Below are positions 1-9,218 of a DNA stretch of 64,000 nt, piece by piece. Source of the stretch: Psychrobacter arenosus (GTDB lineage Bacteria; Pseudomonadota; Gammaproteobacteria; Pseudomonadales; Moraxellaceae); assembly GCF_904848165.1 (NCBI RefSeq), contig NZ_LR884459.1, positions 62,001 through 126,000 of the forward strand, given 5' to 3'. A program made the translations under genes and the position numbers. The notes beneath the pieces were generated by a model. The model ran no database searches, was not told the origin of the DNA, and saw only the letters and a program-made list of their open reading frames with translations. Each line of letters starts with the position of its first letter. Position 1 is the first letter of the stretch.

Positions 1-44
1 TTATTTCTCAATAAGTACGTTAATAAAACTGCAAAGGAGCATTT

Positions 45-1445
45 ATGTCAGATCGTTATGGTGATTTCATTCAATCTTCAATAGGCAAAAAAGTAGCTAA
101 AAACTTAGGCCTACCGTTACCGGTTACCCTAGACCGTTTCGAGAGTGGTCAGCGTATTGTTCGTGGTAGCGTGTTAATAGGTAGCGCTGCTGGTGAAGAC
201 AACCGTGTGCGTGAGGCAGTAGCTCATGTATTAGCCGACTTGCATGCTGAAGTGTATGTTAGCGATGATGCGACCGACACAGAAGCGCTAAACGAGATTG
301 GTGTGGATGCCAAAGTTGCTAGCAGCACAGAAGACAAGTTTAAAGTATTGGTATTTGATGCCAGTAATATCAGCAACGCCGCTGAATTAAAGCAAATGTA
401 TGAGTTCTTCCATCCGGTAGCTCGCCGCGTTGAGCAGTCAGGTCGTGTGATCGTGATTGGTCGTCCGCCAGAAGATATTACCGATATCGATACCGCTTTA
501 GCCCAGCGCTCACTAGAAGGTTTTGTGAGATCTGTCGCCAAAGAATTTAAACGTGGTATTACGGCTCAGCTGGTTTATGTTGGCGAAGGCAATGAGAAGA
601 ACCTAGATTCAACGCTGCGTTTCTTTAGCTCAGCGCGCTCAGCTTATGTTTCAGGTCAGGTCGTGCGTGTCAAAGCAGGCGAGGCGATCGATGTGGATTG
701 GAATCAGCCATTAGCGGGTAAAACTATGCTAGTGACCGGGGCTAGCCGCGGTATTGGTGAAGCTATTGCTCGTGTCCTAGCGCGTGATGGCGCCCATGTT
801 ATTTGCCTAGACGTGCCACAACAGCAGTCTGACTTACAGAAAGTCGCTGGTGAAATCAGTGGTTCTGTATTGACCGTCGATATCACAGCTGAAGATGCGG
901 GCAAACAAATCGCTGCTGCGGCTACCAAACGTGGTGGCTTAGACGCTATCGTCCATAATGCTGGGGTTATCCGTGATAAGACGCTAGCGAACATGGATGA
1001 AAACAAGTGGGATATGGTCATCAACATTAACTTGGCGAGTATCGCAACTCTAAACCGCTACTTACTTGAGCAAAACTCGCTCAATGATAATGCACGTATC
1101 GTCTGTGTATCATCTATCGCAGGTATTGCGGGTAACAATGGTCAGACCAACTATGCTACCTCTAAAGCCGGAGTTATCGGTTTAGTAGACGCGACTGCCA
1201 AACAGTTTGCTACTGGCGGCGCTGGCATGACTATCAACGCAGTAGCACCTGGCTTTATCGAAACTGAAATGACCGCGAGCATTCCTTTCGCTATCCGTGA
1301 AGCCGGTCGTCGTATGAACTCTATGAGCCAAGGTGGTCTGCCTATCGATGTGGCAGAAACTATCGCTTGGATGGCTTCACCAGCATCAGGTGGTTTAAAC
1401 GGTAATATCGTTCGCGTCTGTGGTCAAAACCTATTGGGCGCTTAA
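45..1445 (+). CDS. fabG: High-molecular-weight FabG (3-oxoacyl-ACP/CoA reductase, SDR)
   Basis: Predicted to reduce 3-oxoacyl thioesters with NAD(P)H in the cytoplasm. The 466-residue protein is nearly twice the size of ordinary FabG. The C-terminal half is a classical short-chain dehydrogenase with the nucleotide motif GASRGIGEA (about residues 231-239), NAG in the middle, catalytic Ser357 (VSSIAG) and the YxxxK pair Tyr370/Lys374 (YATSK). The N-terminal ~210 residues form a second, degenerate Rossmann-like domain, as in mycobacterial FabG4. An AAAGGAG ribosome-binding site sits just upstream of the ATG. A MaoC hydratase follows, as in the mycobacterial fadA2-fabG4-htdX group, so a thiolase gene may lie just left of the window (inference). 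Family call is secure; whether the substrate is ACP- or CoA-bound is not visible. Confidence 0.92.
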   Translation: MSDRYGDFIQSSIGKKVAKNLGLPLPVTLDRFESGQRIVRGSVLIGSAAGEDNRVREAVAHVLADLHAEVYVSDDATDTEALNEIGVDAKVASSTEDKFKVLVFDASNISNAAELKQMYEFFHPVARRVEQSGRVIVIGRPPEDITDIDTALAQRSLEGFVRSVAKEFKRGITAQLVYVGEGNEKNLDSTLRFFSSARSAYVSGQVVRVKAGEAIDVDWNQPLAGKTMLVTGASRGIGEAIARVLARDGAHVICLDVPQQQSDLQKVAGEISGSVLTVDITAEDAGKQIAAAATKRGGLDAIVHNAGVIRDKTLANMDENKWDMVININLASIATLNRYLLEQNSLNDNARIVCVSSIAGIAGNNGQTNYATSKAGVIGLVDATAKQFATGGAGMTINAVAPGFIETEMTASIPFAIREAGRRMNSMSQGGLPIDVAETIAWMASPASGGLNGNIVRVCGQNLLGA

Positions 1446-1546
1446 TGGCTTCTGGCAGGATTGACGCTATAAGAGTGGCTGGCAATAGTAGGCTGTCCTT
1501 ATAGTGACCTGCTCTTATATAGAAGCTTAATAGTAGCTTAGAATAA

Positions 1547-1568
1547 GTCGCCTACGGGCGGCTTTTTT
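1547..1568 (+). terminator. Rho-independent terminator after fabG
   Basis: Stem GTCGCC / GGCGGC with one G-T pair and a TACG tetraloop, followed by six T. It lies about 100 bp after the fabG stop, so fabG and the MaoC gene are probably separate transcripts or linked only by read-through. Confidence 0.8.
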
Positions 1569-1688
1569 ATCAAGTAGGCCTTTATTAGACCGTTAGCTAG
1601 TAGCGATTAATTTAATAGCAGTTAAATAGTCATTGCCTATCACCTAAAGATTAAGTGGATTTTAGTCACATAAAGTAATAAAAATCAG

Positions 1689-1762
1689 CTTACAATCGTA
1701 TACTCAATTTGTTTATGATAAACAATACCCCGTACGCAATAGGGGATAATAGAGATTGTAGG
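1689..1762 (+). promoter_or_regulatory. Candidate folded RNA / operator region
   Basis: A 9-bp pairing (1689-1697 with 1754-1762, one G-T pair) encloses two arms: TTGTTT/AAACAA (1709-1725, part of a perfect 17-nt palindrome) and CCCC/GGGG (1728-1745). Together they could form a three-way junction. The palindrome alone could be a repressor operator. The site is about 350 bp upstream of the MaoC gene. Pairing was read by eye only, with no known RNA family recognised. Confidence 0.25.
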
Positions 1763-2115
1763 TTAAAAGTCTGCTGATTAGGGGGCTCTCCGTAAAGGTC
1801 TAATATTTGCTGCGCTGATTAACAAGGTGCTGATTTTAGATAATTTTTAAATTTAAAATAGCGCTGATAGTAACGCCTGCTCATTATTTGGTAAGCAAAT
1901 TTTACCAAGAGGTCTTTAACTTTGCCTTAGTAAAGCAATAAGGTAAGATAAAAGCCATTGGCTCACTATTAGGATTAACGGATAGCTTTAAAGCCTTGGC
2001 CTTAAAAGCACTATGACAAAAAATTTGTTTTACCTTTCTATACGATAGCCTAGGGCATTCACTCGGTATTGCCCCTAGCCCTATCGTCATTTGACTCGAC
2101 TATCAGGACGTAATT

Positions 2116-3027
2116 ATGTCAGATAAACATTATGACGCGCTGCCAAAAGCGCACACTACTTATGCCAATATCATCAAGAGCCTGTTGCCAATTGGGGACA
2201 ATAAGAAGGCGACCAAAGATCAGCTGTCAGACGCCACTTATAGCGTGTCGAGCCTGCATATCGATCAAAATAATCTGGATGATTACCGCAAGATTTGTGG
2301 TTTTGCAGATGACGGTAAGGTACCGGTAACTTATTTTGCTGTATTATCACAAGCCTTACAGATGAATATGATGGTCAAAGAGCCGTTCCCGTTTGCCATG
2401 CTTGGTATGGTGCATGTGAACAATAGCGTCACGCAATATCGCCCTATCGGTGAGCGCGAGACTGTGGCTATGTCGGTGAAATTTGCTAATTTACGCGACC
2501 ATGACCGCGGTCAGCAGTTTGATTTTGTCACGGTAGTGAAGTCTGGCGAAGACGTGGTTTGGGAAGGCACCTCAACCTATCTGTCGCGCAGTAGCAAGCC
2601 TAAGCCCACCGTGAAAAGAGAGAAAACCGTTACTACGAAGCCTATCTTTAGAGAAGGCGGCGCAAATAGTGTCTTTGAAGCGCCAGAAGATATCGGCCGT
2701 CGTTATGCTTCAGTATCGGGGGATTATAACTTAATTCATTTACATCCTTTGTCTGCGAAGGCCTTTGGTTTCCCGAAAGCTATCGCCCATGGTATGTGGT
2801 ATAAAGCCAAATGCTTGGCATTGATTGGGGATTTACCAGAAGCTTATACCGTCGATGTGGCGTTTAAATTGCCTATCTTATTGCCTGCCGAAGTTGTGCT
2901 AGTAGCAGAGCCGGTGAGTGTTTTAGAAGATGCCGATAGCCATTGCCAGTTTGCGCTATATAATGCTAAGAACGAAAAGCCGCATCTTTCGGGTGATATC
3001 CGTTTGGTGGCTGAAGATAAAGCATAG
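2116..3027 (+). CDS. MaoC-family (R)-hydratase / acyl dehydratase (HtdX-like)
   Basis: Predicted to hydrate 2-enoyl thioesters or dehydrate 3-hydroxyacyl thioesters. The 303-residue protein has the length of a double hotdog. The C-terminal half carries the hydratase-2 signature with the catalytic Asp and His in SGDYNLIHLHP, followed by AFGFPKAIAHGMW. The N-terminal half resembles the non-catalytic hotdog of HtdX-type proteins. It lies downstream of the FabG4-type reductase on the same strand, 670 bp away and behind a terminator, so the genes look functionally paired but separately transcribed. The real acyl substrate cannot be read from the sequence. Confidence 0.85.
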   Translation: MSDKHYDALPKAHTTYANIIKSLLPIGDNKKATKDQLSDATYSVSSLHIDQNNLDDYRKICGFADDGKVPVTYFAVLSQALQMNMMVKEPFPFAMLGMVHVNNSVTQYRPIGERETVAMSVKFANLRDHDRGQQFDFVTVVKSGEDVVWEGTSTYLSRSSKPKPTVKREKTVTTKPIFREGGANSVFEAPEDIGRRYASVSGDYNLIHLHPLSAKAFGFPKAIAHGMWYKAKCLALIGDLPEAYTVDVAFKLPILLPAEVVLVAEPVSVLEDADSHCQFALYNAKNEKPHLSGDIRLVAEDKA

Positions 3028-3064
3028 CAGCAAGCGTAAAATTATTTGATAGCAACCACCTTAG

Positions 3065-3137
3065 GCAGTAAGTAGATTACTACTTGCTGCATGGCGTAGA
3101 CAAGAGGTTAGCGAGCACAGTTCGCTGACCTTTTTTT
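3065..3137 (+). terminator. Tandem hairpins ending in a terminator
   Basis: The first hairpin (3065-3090) pairs GCAGTAAGTAG with CTACTTGCTGC across ATTA. The second (3105-3131) pairs AGGTTAGCGA with TCGCTGACCT and is followed by seven T, a standard intrinsic terminator for the MaoC gene. Confidence 0.8.
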
Positions 3138-3321
3138 ATCAGTTTTTAGCCGTCAATTTAAGCCTTAAAAGGTTTTAACGGTATAATTTCATGGTTTTGC
3201 AAATGAGCTTGATGGTATAAGATAGGGGCATAAATTTTATGGCATAGTGTGGCGGTGCTGCTTAATATGACCCTAGCTAAAAAACCTTAATGATCCTATT
3301 AGTAAAATAAAGAAGAGATGT

Positions 3322-3846
3322 ATGAGTGAGACGACCCCCGATTTGAGCGCAGAGTCTGCTGCAGTAACACTAGATGAAGCCCCTACGCAAGAGCAAATTA
3401 CTGCAGTCCTCAACGAATATTTTGATACGCTGTTTCATCCGGATGAAAATACTATTGTCTGTGGTGCTTTGGATGAGACCAAGATAGCGGCCCTTGCTGC
3501 CGCTGGTGTCCAGCATATTATCAACCTGCAACCCGATGAAGAGTTGGCTTTTGATGAAGCTGAGGCCGCCAGTCGTCATGGCATGACTTACAGCCAGTTG
3601 CCTATCAGTGGGGCTGCGGATTTAAAACAGGTCAATCTGTTGGCATTTGATCGACTGCTGCGTGAGCATCATGGCAAAAAAATTGCGATGCACTGTCAGA
3701 CCGGCAATCGAGTTGGGGCAGCGATGGCCTTGCGGGCAGGGTGGTTACGCGGGCGTAAGATGGAGACCGCGTTAGAACGTGGTCGTGCTCATGGTCTGAC
3801 CACCTTAGAGCAAGAGGTCCATAATCGTTTATTGGTACCGCGCTAG
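3322..3846 (+). CDS. DUF442/beta-lactamase-hydrolase-like phosphatase domain protein
   Basis: A 174-residue cytoplasmic protein resembling the tyrosine-phosphatase-like domain called BLH or DUF442 (PF04273). The active-site loop is HCQTGNR, with Cys125 as likely nucleophile and Arg130 binding the oxyanion. The spacing is C-X4-R rather than the C-X5-R of classical dual-specificity phosphatases, which is typical of this domain. The motif IINLQPDEE near residue 73 matches the family's early strand. Residues 1-40 are acidic and variable. In other bacteria the domain is linked to sulfide or persulfide handling, but no such partner genes lie nearby, so substrate and role are unknown. An AAGAAGAG-like ribosome-binding site precedes the ATG. 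Confidence 0.75.
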   Translation: MSETTPDLSAESAAVTLDEAPTQEQITAVLNEYFDTLFHPDENTIVCGALDETKIAALAAAGVQHIINLQPDEELAFDEAEAASRHGMTYSQLPISGAADLKQVNLLAFDRLLREHHGKKIAMHCQTGNRVGAAMALRAGWLRGRKMETALERGRAHGLTTLEQEVHNRLLVPR

Positions 3847-3953
3847 CAGGACAACATGGTTTAGTGCTGCAGGAAATATTAAATAATGCGGTAAATATTC
3901 AGATAAGTCATAAAACCCATAAAAATAATGCGCTTTAAGATAGGAAAAATACT

Positions 3954-5330
3954 GTGATACGGACGCCAGAGAGTATAACGAGTGATCTGCAAGCCCTGCT
4001 AACTTTAGTATCTAGTGATGATGGGCCTTCTGGCGGTTCATTGGTCGTCTTCCGAGATGGTGAGTGTATTGCCGAGGTTAGTACTGGGGTGGCGCAAACG
4101 CAGCAGCCTTGGACCGCCGATACCTTGTCACTCAATTATTCGACGGGGAAGGGCGTACTCGCCACTTTAGTGCATATTTTAGTATCAAATGATATCTTAA
4201 ATTACGACCAACCTATTGCTCGCTATTGGCCAGACTTTGCAGCGAACGGTAAGCAGGACATTACTTTACGCGAAGTATTGTCGCACCAAGCCGGATTATT
4301 TGATATTGCTGCCCTCGTTGAGGACAGTCTAGAGCTATTAGAGTGGCAGGCTATGTTAGCGCGTATCGCGTCTATGCCGGTTGCTGCGCCTATTCTCTTA
4401 GGCTCGGCAGCCAAACGGCGTTGGAAAAAAACCCATGCAGAGGCTGACAGTGCTGATAGTCCACCACATTATCAAAGCGTCTATAGTGCCTTAGTCTATG
4501 GTTGGGTGATTGGCGGTTTGATAGAGTACGCTACCCAACTAAGTCTAGCGGCAGCGCTGCGGCAATATCTTACCGAGCCCCTCGGTATTGCGGAGGCTTG
4601 TTATTTTGGTGTGCCGACGGAGCAGTTAGGACAAGTGGCGCGATTGCCTAGAAATTTTACTATTCCTTTGGATAGGTCTGAGCGCGCGTCTTTTAGCGAG
4701 GAAGAGAAGCAAGCCTTGTTTAAGCAATTTCCCGCTTATGACTGTTGGCAAGCTCGAGCCGAAGCCCTAGGGATTGCCAAGCAACATGACCTAACCGCAG
4801 CACAAATTAACCGTTTATATTTTGACCCTAGATTGATGGATTTAGAAGGATATAAAGCCGCCTTAAGTCCGCGAGGGGAGACGCCGGTTAATTATCATAG
4901 TAATGAGGTGCTGCAAGGGTGTATTCCTGCCGCCAATGGCGTCGCCTCTGCCAAAGCCTTAGCGACCATTTATGCCATGTTGGCCAATCAAGGCGTTTGG
5001 CAAGGCAAAGCGTTAATCGATGCAGCCACTTTTGCTGAGCTATCGCGGATTCATGTCACAGGTATGGATGCGGTCATGCCGGCTGTAGGCTCACCCACTG
5101 AGCCCGCTATCGCCAGTATGCAATGGCGCCTTGGCTACCACCGTTTGCCCAGTCCTTGCCACGATACGGCGCATGCTTTTGGGCATATGGGCTACAACGG
5201 CTCGGTAGCTTGGTGTGATCCTTCGCGCGGTTTGGCGGTCGCTTATGTGCATAATCACAATGGCACTATGTTTAGCGATATTCGCCAGTTTGCTCTGAAT
5301 GAAGCTATTCTAGACTTATGTGATGGCTGA
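3954..5330 (+). CDS. Serine hydrolase, beta-lactamase/esterase family (EstB-like)
   Basis: A 458-residue member of the class C beta-lactamase-like serine hydrolases. The SxxK motif is STGK (Ser63, Lys66) and the second-motif tyrosine lies in YSALVYGW, an esterase-like pattern rather than the YxN of AmpC. HMGYNGSVAW near the C-terminus occupies the third-motif region. No signal peptide is visible, so the protein is probably cytoplasmic and more likely a carboxylesterase than a beta-lactamase (inference). Translation starts at GTG with AGGA a short distance upstream. It ends at a strong terminator shared with the convergent antiporter gene. Confidence 0.85.
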   Translation: MIRTPESITSDLQALLTLVSSDDGPSGGSLVVFRDGECIAEVSTGVAQTQQPWTADTLSLNYSTGKGVLATLVHILVSNDILNYDQPIARYWPDFAANGKQDITLREVLSHQAGLFDIAALVEDSLELLEWQAMLARIASMPVAAPILLGSAAKRRWKKTHAEADSADSPPHYQSVYSALVYGWVIGGLIEYATQLSLAAALRQYLTEPLGIAEACYFGVPTEQLGQVARLPRNFTIPLDRSERASFSEEEKQALFKQFPAYDCWQARAEALGIAKQHDLTAAQINRLYFDPRLMDLEGYKAALSPRGETPVNYHSNEVLQGCIPAANGVASAKALATIYAMLANQGVWQGKALIDAATFAELSRIHVTGMDAVMPAVGSPTEPAIASMQWRLGYHRLPSPCHDTAHAFGHMGYNGSVAWCDPSRGLAVAYVHNHNGTMFSDIRQFALNEAILDLCDG

Positions 5331-5370
5331 CTAATCAGCTATCTGGCTTAGCTTAACCGTTTAATAAAAA

Positions 5371-5407
5371 AGCGCTCAGCAGATAAATGCTACTGAGCGC
5401 TTTTTTT
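5371..5407. terminator. Bidirectional terminator
   Basis: AGCGCTCAG pairs with CTGAGCGCT, with an A-run before and seven T after, so it can work on both strands. It lies between the serine hydrolase gene (+) and the antiporter gene (-). Confidence 0.85.
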
Positions 5408-5473
5408 GTGAGCAATACGATTAAAAATAAACTACGAATAATCTAAAGGGGAAGGAGGTATGGCGTTTGCCTT

Positions 5474-6718
5474 TTAACTCGGTCTAGGCGTTAATTTTAA
5501 TAGTTTTGACGCCGTCATACCATGCAGGACAATAGACGCTAAAATCACGATAATACAGACAATCCATAACTTTAATGAATCCGCCTCATCAAAGAAGCCT
5601 TGGTTAAGTGCATAAGATAAGTAATAGAGCGTGCCTAGACCGCGGATACCCAAGGCGGAAATCACATACTTTTCATTACGCTGCATGTCCATGCCTGTCA
5701 GAGCAATCATACCGCCCAACGGACGAATCACTAGCAAGAAGACAAAACTCACAATATAAACCCGCCAAGTCAGCTCAATACCGGACATTAAAGCTTGGCC
5801 AATTAAGATACCAAATCCTATGAGCACCACGGACATAAATAGCCCTTCGGACTGCTCAGCAAAATCATGCAGTTTGGCATGATAGTCATGGTCACGCTCA
5901 GAGCGGCGAAAGGCGAGGGCGGCGACAAATACTGAGATAAAACCATAACTATGGACGAATTCGGCTAAGCCATAAGCCAGTAAGGTTAGGGCGATAACCA
6001 TATAGCCTTGCGACAGGGTGGTTTCGCTAGCCTTTTTAGAAAAGACAACCTTAGCCACCAGCTTACCTACGACAATCCCTACCAACACCCCAGCGATAAT
6101 CTTCCATAACACATCGTGGGTAAACCAATCCCACAGTAACGAGGAAGTGATGACTCTGCCTTGACTGCTGGCCTCAGCAATTTTGATAGCCAGATAGACG
6201 AAGGGAAAAGCCAAACCATCGTTTAAGCCAGCTTCAGACGTTAAGGCAAAGCGGGTTTTATCTTCGCCGCCGCTATTGGGCGGGCCTACCTGAATACTGG
6301 ACGCCAATACGGGATCGGTAGGGGCCAATACCGCCCCTAATAATATCGCTGCGCCCAAACTCAAACCAAACGCGTAATAGCCTAAGGTGCCCATGAGCAG
6401 AATACCGATGGGCATAGTAATTAATAGCAGCCGCACGGTGGGTCGCCACAGCTGCCAGTTCAAAGGCGTATCAAGTTTGAGCCCTGCGCCTACTAGAGAG
6501 ACCAATACCACGAATTCCGTCATCTTTTCAATCACTAGACCATTTTGGATAGGGTCTAAAAAAGGGAGCGATAACCACCAATAGCCCATGGCAATACCGA
6601 AACCAACTTGCAGCATGGGTAAGGAGACCGGTATACGACGGAATAAAATAGGGAAAAAAGTACCAAATAAAAAGGCAATACCACAAACTAATAAAAACAG
6701 ATTGTAATTTTCAATCAT
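5474..6718 (-). CDS. Cation:proton antiporter (CPA1/NhaP-type)
   Basis: A 414-residue inner-membrane protein with about 12 hydrophobic segments and no soluble regulatory tail. It carries family hallmarks such as LGAVLAPTDPVLASS and the acidic pair region SEAGLNDGLAFPFV, where the Asp of the ND motif is the expected ion-binding residue. Predicted to exchange Na+ or K+ for H+. The ATG lacks a clear ribosome-binding site. It is a single gene with ilvD upstream on the same strand, but a terminator separates them. Ion preference cannot be read from the sequence. Confidence 0.88.
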   Translation of the reverse strand: MIENYNLFLLVCGIAFLFGTFFPILFRRIPVSLPMLQVGFGIAMGYWWLSLPFLDPIQNGLVIEKMTEFVVLVSLVGAGLKLDTPLNWQLWRPTVRLLLITMPIGILLMGTLGYYAFGLSLGAAILLGAVLAPTDPVLASSIQVGPPNSGGEDKTRFALTSEAGLNDGLAFPFVYLAIKIAEASSQGRVITSSLLWDWFTHDVLWKIIAGVLVGIVVGKLVAKVVFSKKASETTLSQGYMVIALTLLAYGLAEFVHSYGFISVFVAALAFRRSERDHDYHAKLHDFAEQSEGLFMSVVLIGFGILIGQALMSGIELTWRVYIVSFVFLLVIRPLGGMIALTGMDMQRNEKYVISALGIRGLGTLYYLSYALNQGFFDEADSLKLWIVCIIVILASIVLHGMTASKLLKLTPRPS

Positions 6719-6843
6719 GAGCTGTGCCAGTATTAGTTAAGAAGCTCGTAGTTTAACTTAACAAGGGCTTAAAAAATAAACAGCAAGGACAAAATACACC
6801 AAAGTTAAATAAAATATACACGCTTTGTAGACAAATTTAGCAA

Positions 6844-6875
6844 TAAAAAAAGCAAGCCAGTAAAAACTGACTTGC
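6844..6875 (-). terminator. Terminator after ilvD
   Basis: On the minus strand, GCAAGTCAGT pairs with ACTGGCTTGC around a T-rich loop and is followed by seven T. It ends ilvD transcription about 85 bp past its stop. Confidence 0.85.
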
Positions 6876-6959
6876 TGATGAAACTACACTATGGCTAAAA
6901 ATATAGTCTTGCTACAACTGCAATCTTGCTAAGACTAAAGTAAGAGGGCAGATTGAATA

Positions 6960-8846
6960 TTAGCGCTCGACTTGGCTCACATCACGGATCGCACCGGTAT
7001 CGGCACTGGTGGTCATAGCAGCATAAGCACGTAGCGCAGGCGTGACATAACGTTCACGGCTTACGGGCTTCCAAGCTTGGCTACCGCGACTCTCCATCTC
7101 TTCACGACGTGCAGCTAATTCAGCATCGCTGACCTGCATGTTGATAGTACGGTTAGGGATGTCGATATGGATGGTATCGCCTTCTTGTACGAGACCGATA
7201 GCACCGCCCTCAGCCGCTTCTGGGCTGGCATGACCAATGGATAATCCAGAGGTACCACCCGAGAAACGACCATCGGTGAGTAGCGCACAGGCTTTACCCA
7301 AGCCTTTTGATTTTAAGTAAGTGGTTGGGTATAGCATTTCTTGCATACCTGGACCACCTTTTGGACCTTCGTAACGGATGATAACTACGTCGCCCGCAAC
7401 GATTTGATCCGCAAGCACAGCCGCTACCGCGTCGTCTTGTGATTCAAAGATACGCGCACGACCGGTGAAGACTAGGATACTGTCATCAACGCCTGCAGTC
7501 TTGACCACACAACCACGCTCGGCGATATTCCCGTACAGTACCGCTAGACCGCCGTCAGTAGAATAGGCATGTTGGGCGCTACGAATACAGCCCGACTCGC
7601 GGTTGACATCGAGGTTTGACCACTCTTGTGACTGCGAGAAAGCTTCCGTGGTGCGGATGCCGCCTGGTGCTGCGATATAGCGGGCGCGTGCCTCAGCATT
7701 GTTAGGATTCATAATATCCCATTTATCAATAGCTTCTTTCATCGTAGCACTGTGGATAGTCGGCACGTCGGTATGCAGCAAGCCAGCACGATCGAGCTCA
7801 GCCAATAGTGCAAAGACACCGCCAGCACGATGCACATCTTCCATATGATATTTTTGTGAGGCGGGGGCGACTTTAGATAGGCAAGGGACATTGCGACTTA
7901 AACGGTCTATATCGTGCATTTTAAAGTCAACTTCCGCTTCATTCGCAGCAGCTAATAAATGCAAAATAGTATTCGTAGAGCCGCCCATAGCGATATCTAA
8001 GGTCATGGCATTTTCGAAAGCCGCTTTAGTAGCGATAGAGCGCGGCAGTACCGAATCATCATCTTGCTCATAGCGACGCTTGGCTAGGGCTACAATAGTG
8101 CGGCCCGCTTCTAAAAACAGCTCACGGCGTAGCGAGTGCGTGGCCAATAGTGAGCCATTACCCGGCAAGGCTAGACCTAGTGCTTCGGTCAAGCAGTTCA
8201 TAGAGTTGGCGGTAAACATGCCTGAACATGAGCCACAAGTAGGACAAGCGGAGGCTTCAATAGCAGCGACATCTTCATCACTGATATTGTCATCAGCCGC
8301 GTCCATCATCGCATCGACGAGGTCTAGCTTACGGATGGCGCTACCATCGTTGTCTTCACTATTATGGCTTTTACCGACGGTGCTGGCTAAGATTTTGCCG
8401 GCTTCCATTGGGCCACCTGAGATAAATACTACTGGGATGTTCAAGCGCATAGCCGCCATCAACATACCTGGGGTGATTTTATCGCAGTTAGAGATACAAA
8501 CTAAGGCATCTGCACAGTGAGCGTTGACCATGTATTCAACCGAGTCAGCAATTAAATCGCGACTGGGTAGAGAGTACAACATACCGCTATGACCCATGGC
8601 GATCCCATCATCGACTGCGATAGTATTAAACTCTTTTGCGACACCGCCAGCTTTTTCAATCTCACGCGCGACCATTTGCCCTAAGTCTTTTAGATGCACG
8701 TGACCTGGTACAAACTGAGTAAATGAGTTGGCAATGGCAATAATAGGCTTGCCAAAGTCGCCGTCAGTCATACCTGTAGCACGCCATAGGGCACGAGCAC
8801 CAGCCATATTACGGCCGCCAGTTGAAGTTTTTGAGCGGTAGTCCAT
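6960..8846 (-). CDS. ilvD: Dihydroxy-acid dehydratase
   Basis: Catalyses dehydration of 2,3-dihydroxy-acids in valine/isoleucine (and hence pantothenate and leucine) synthesis. At 628 residues it has the full family length. Iron-sulfur and metal motifs are intact: [21 protein letters not shown] and the cysteine cluster [18 protein letters not shown] late [18 protein letters not shown] segment completes the active site. AAAGGA lies 7 nt before the ATG, which fixes the start. It stands alone here, without ilvA, ilvE or ilvC neighbours, and has its own terminator. No leader-peptide attenuator with a branched-chain codon run was seen upstream. Confidence 0.97.
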   Translation of the reverse strand: MDYRSKTSTGGRNMAGARALWRATGMTDGDFGKPIIAIANSFTQFVPGHVHLKDLGQMVAREIEKAGGVAKEFNTIAVDDGIAMGHSGMLYSLPSRDLIADSVEYMVNAHCADALVCISNCDKITPGMLMAAMRLNIPVVFISGGPMEAGKILASTVGKSHNSEDNDGSAIRKLDLVDAMMDAADDNISDEDVAAIEASACPTCGSCSGMFTANSMNCLTEALGLALPGNGSLLATHSLRRELFLEAGRTIVALAKRRYEQDDDSVLPRSIATKAAFENAMTLDIAMGGSTNTILHLLAAANEAEVDFKMHDIDRLSRNVPCLSKVAPASQKYHMEDVHRAGGVFALLAELDRAGLLHTDVPTIHSATMKEAIDKWDIMNPNNAEARARYIAAPGGIRTTEAFSQSQEWSNLDVNRESGCIRSAQHAYSTDGGLAVLYGNIAERGCVVKTAGVDDSILVFTGRARIFESQDDAVAAVLADQIVAGDVVIIRYEGPKGGPGMQEMLYPTTYLKSKGLGKACALLTDGRFSGGTSGLSIGHASPEAAEGGAIGLVQEGDTIHIDIPNRTINMQVSDAELAARREEMESRGSQAWKPVSRERYVTPALRAYAAMTTSADTGAIRDVSQVER

Positions 8847-9218
8847 GAGATGTCCTTTCTGATAATGATAGGGCTAAACAAGATAAAGCCATTGCAGCGC
8901 ATGACAAAGTGACGCGCGTGAACCGCTTAATAATCCTAGGAGTAAAATAACTATCGAAGTGGAGGTTTACGGCGTAAGCCCTGTAAGTTCTATGGGCTTA
9001 TAGCGGTGTCAAAGCTGAGCTTAATACTGCGGATAAGCCCTAGCGCTCAGCTTTTATAAGACCTCAGTATAGAGCGAGGCCAATTCTGCTTGATAGCGGT
9101 TACTTCCTAATAGAAAAACATTGTACTTAAGATACTGTACCTAAAACATTGTACCTAAGAATGGCGCCAAGCTATAGGTCTGAATAAATAACTATTTCAT
9201 AATTAAAAGTTATACGGC
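8847..9218. other. Spacer upstream of ilvD
   Basis: 372 bp without a gene. It contains a long-loop inverted repeat (AAAGCTGAGC at 9011-9020 with GCTCAGCTTT at 9045-9054), possibly a weak terminator, and a three-copy 14-bp repeat at 9118-9159. The ilvD promoter should lie here but no clear -35/-10 pair was found. Confidence 0.5.
9118..9159. repeat. Tandem repeat, 14 bp x 3
   Basis: Units ACATTGTACTTAAG, ATACTGTACCTAAA and ACATTGTACCTAAG follow one another exactly. Copies 1 and 3 differ at one base. It lies between the 3' end of the unknown minus-strand gene and ilvD. Confidence 0.8.

Larger units (their letters stand above)
1446..2115. other. Gene-free spacer, 670 bp
   Basis: No convincing gene. 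It holds the fabG terminator (1547-1568), a palindrome TTGTTTAT-G-ATAAACAA (1709-1725) inside a possibly folded segment (1689-1762), and otherwise A+T-rich sequence. A 62-codon minus-strand frame at 1902-2090 has no recognisable family and was not called. Confidence 0.6.

Noticed and set aside
1902..2090. 62-codon frame on the minus strand
   Set aside because: No family resemblance and it lies in an A+T-rich spacer; likely chance.
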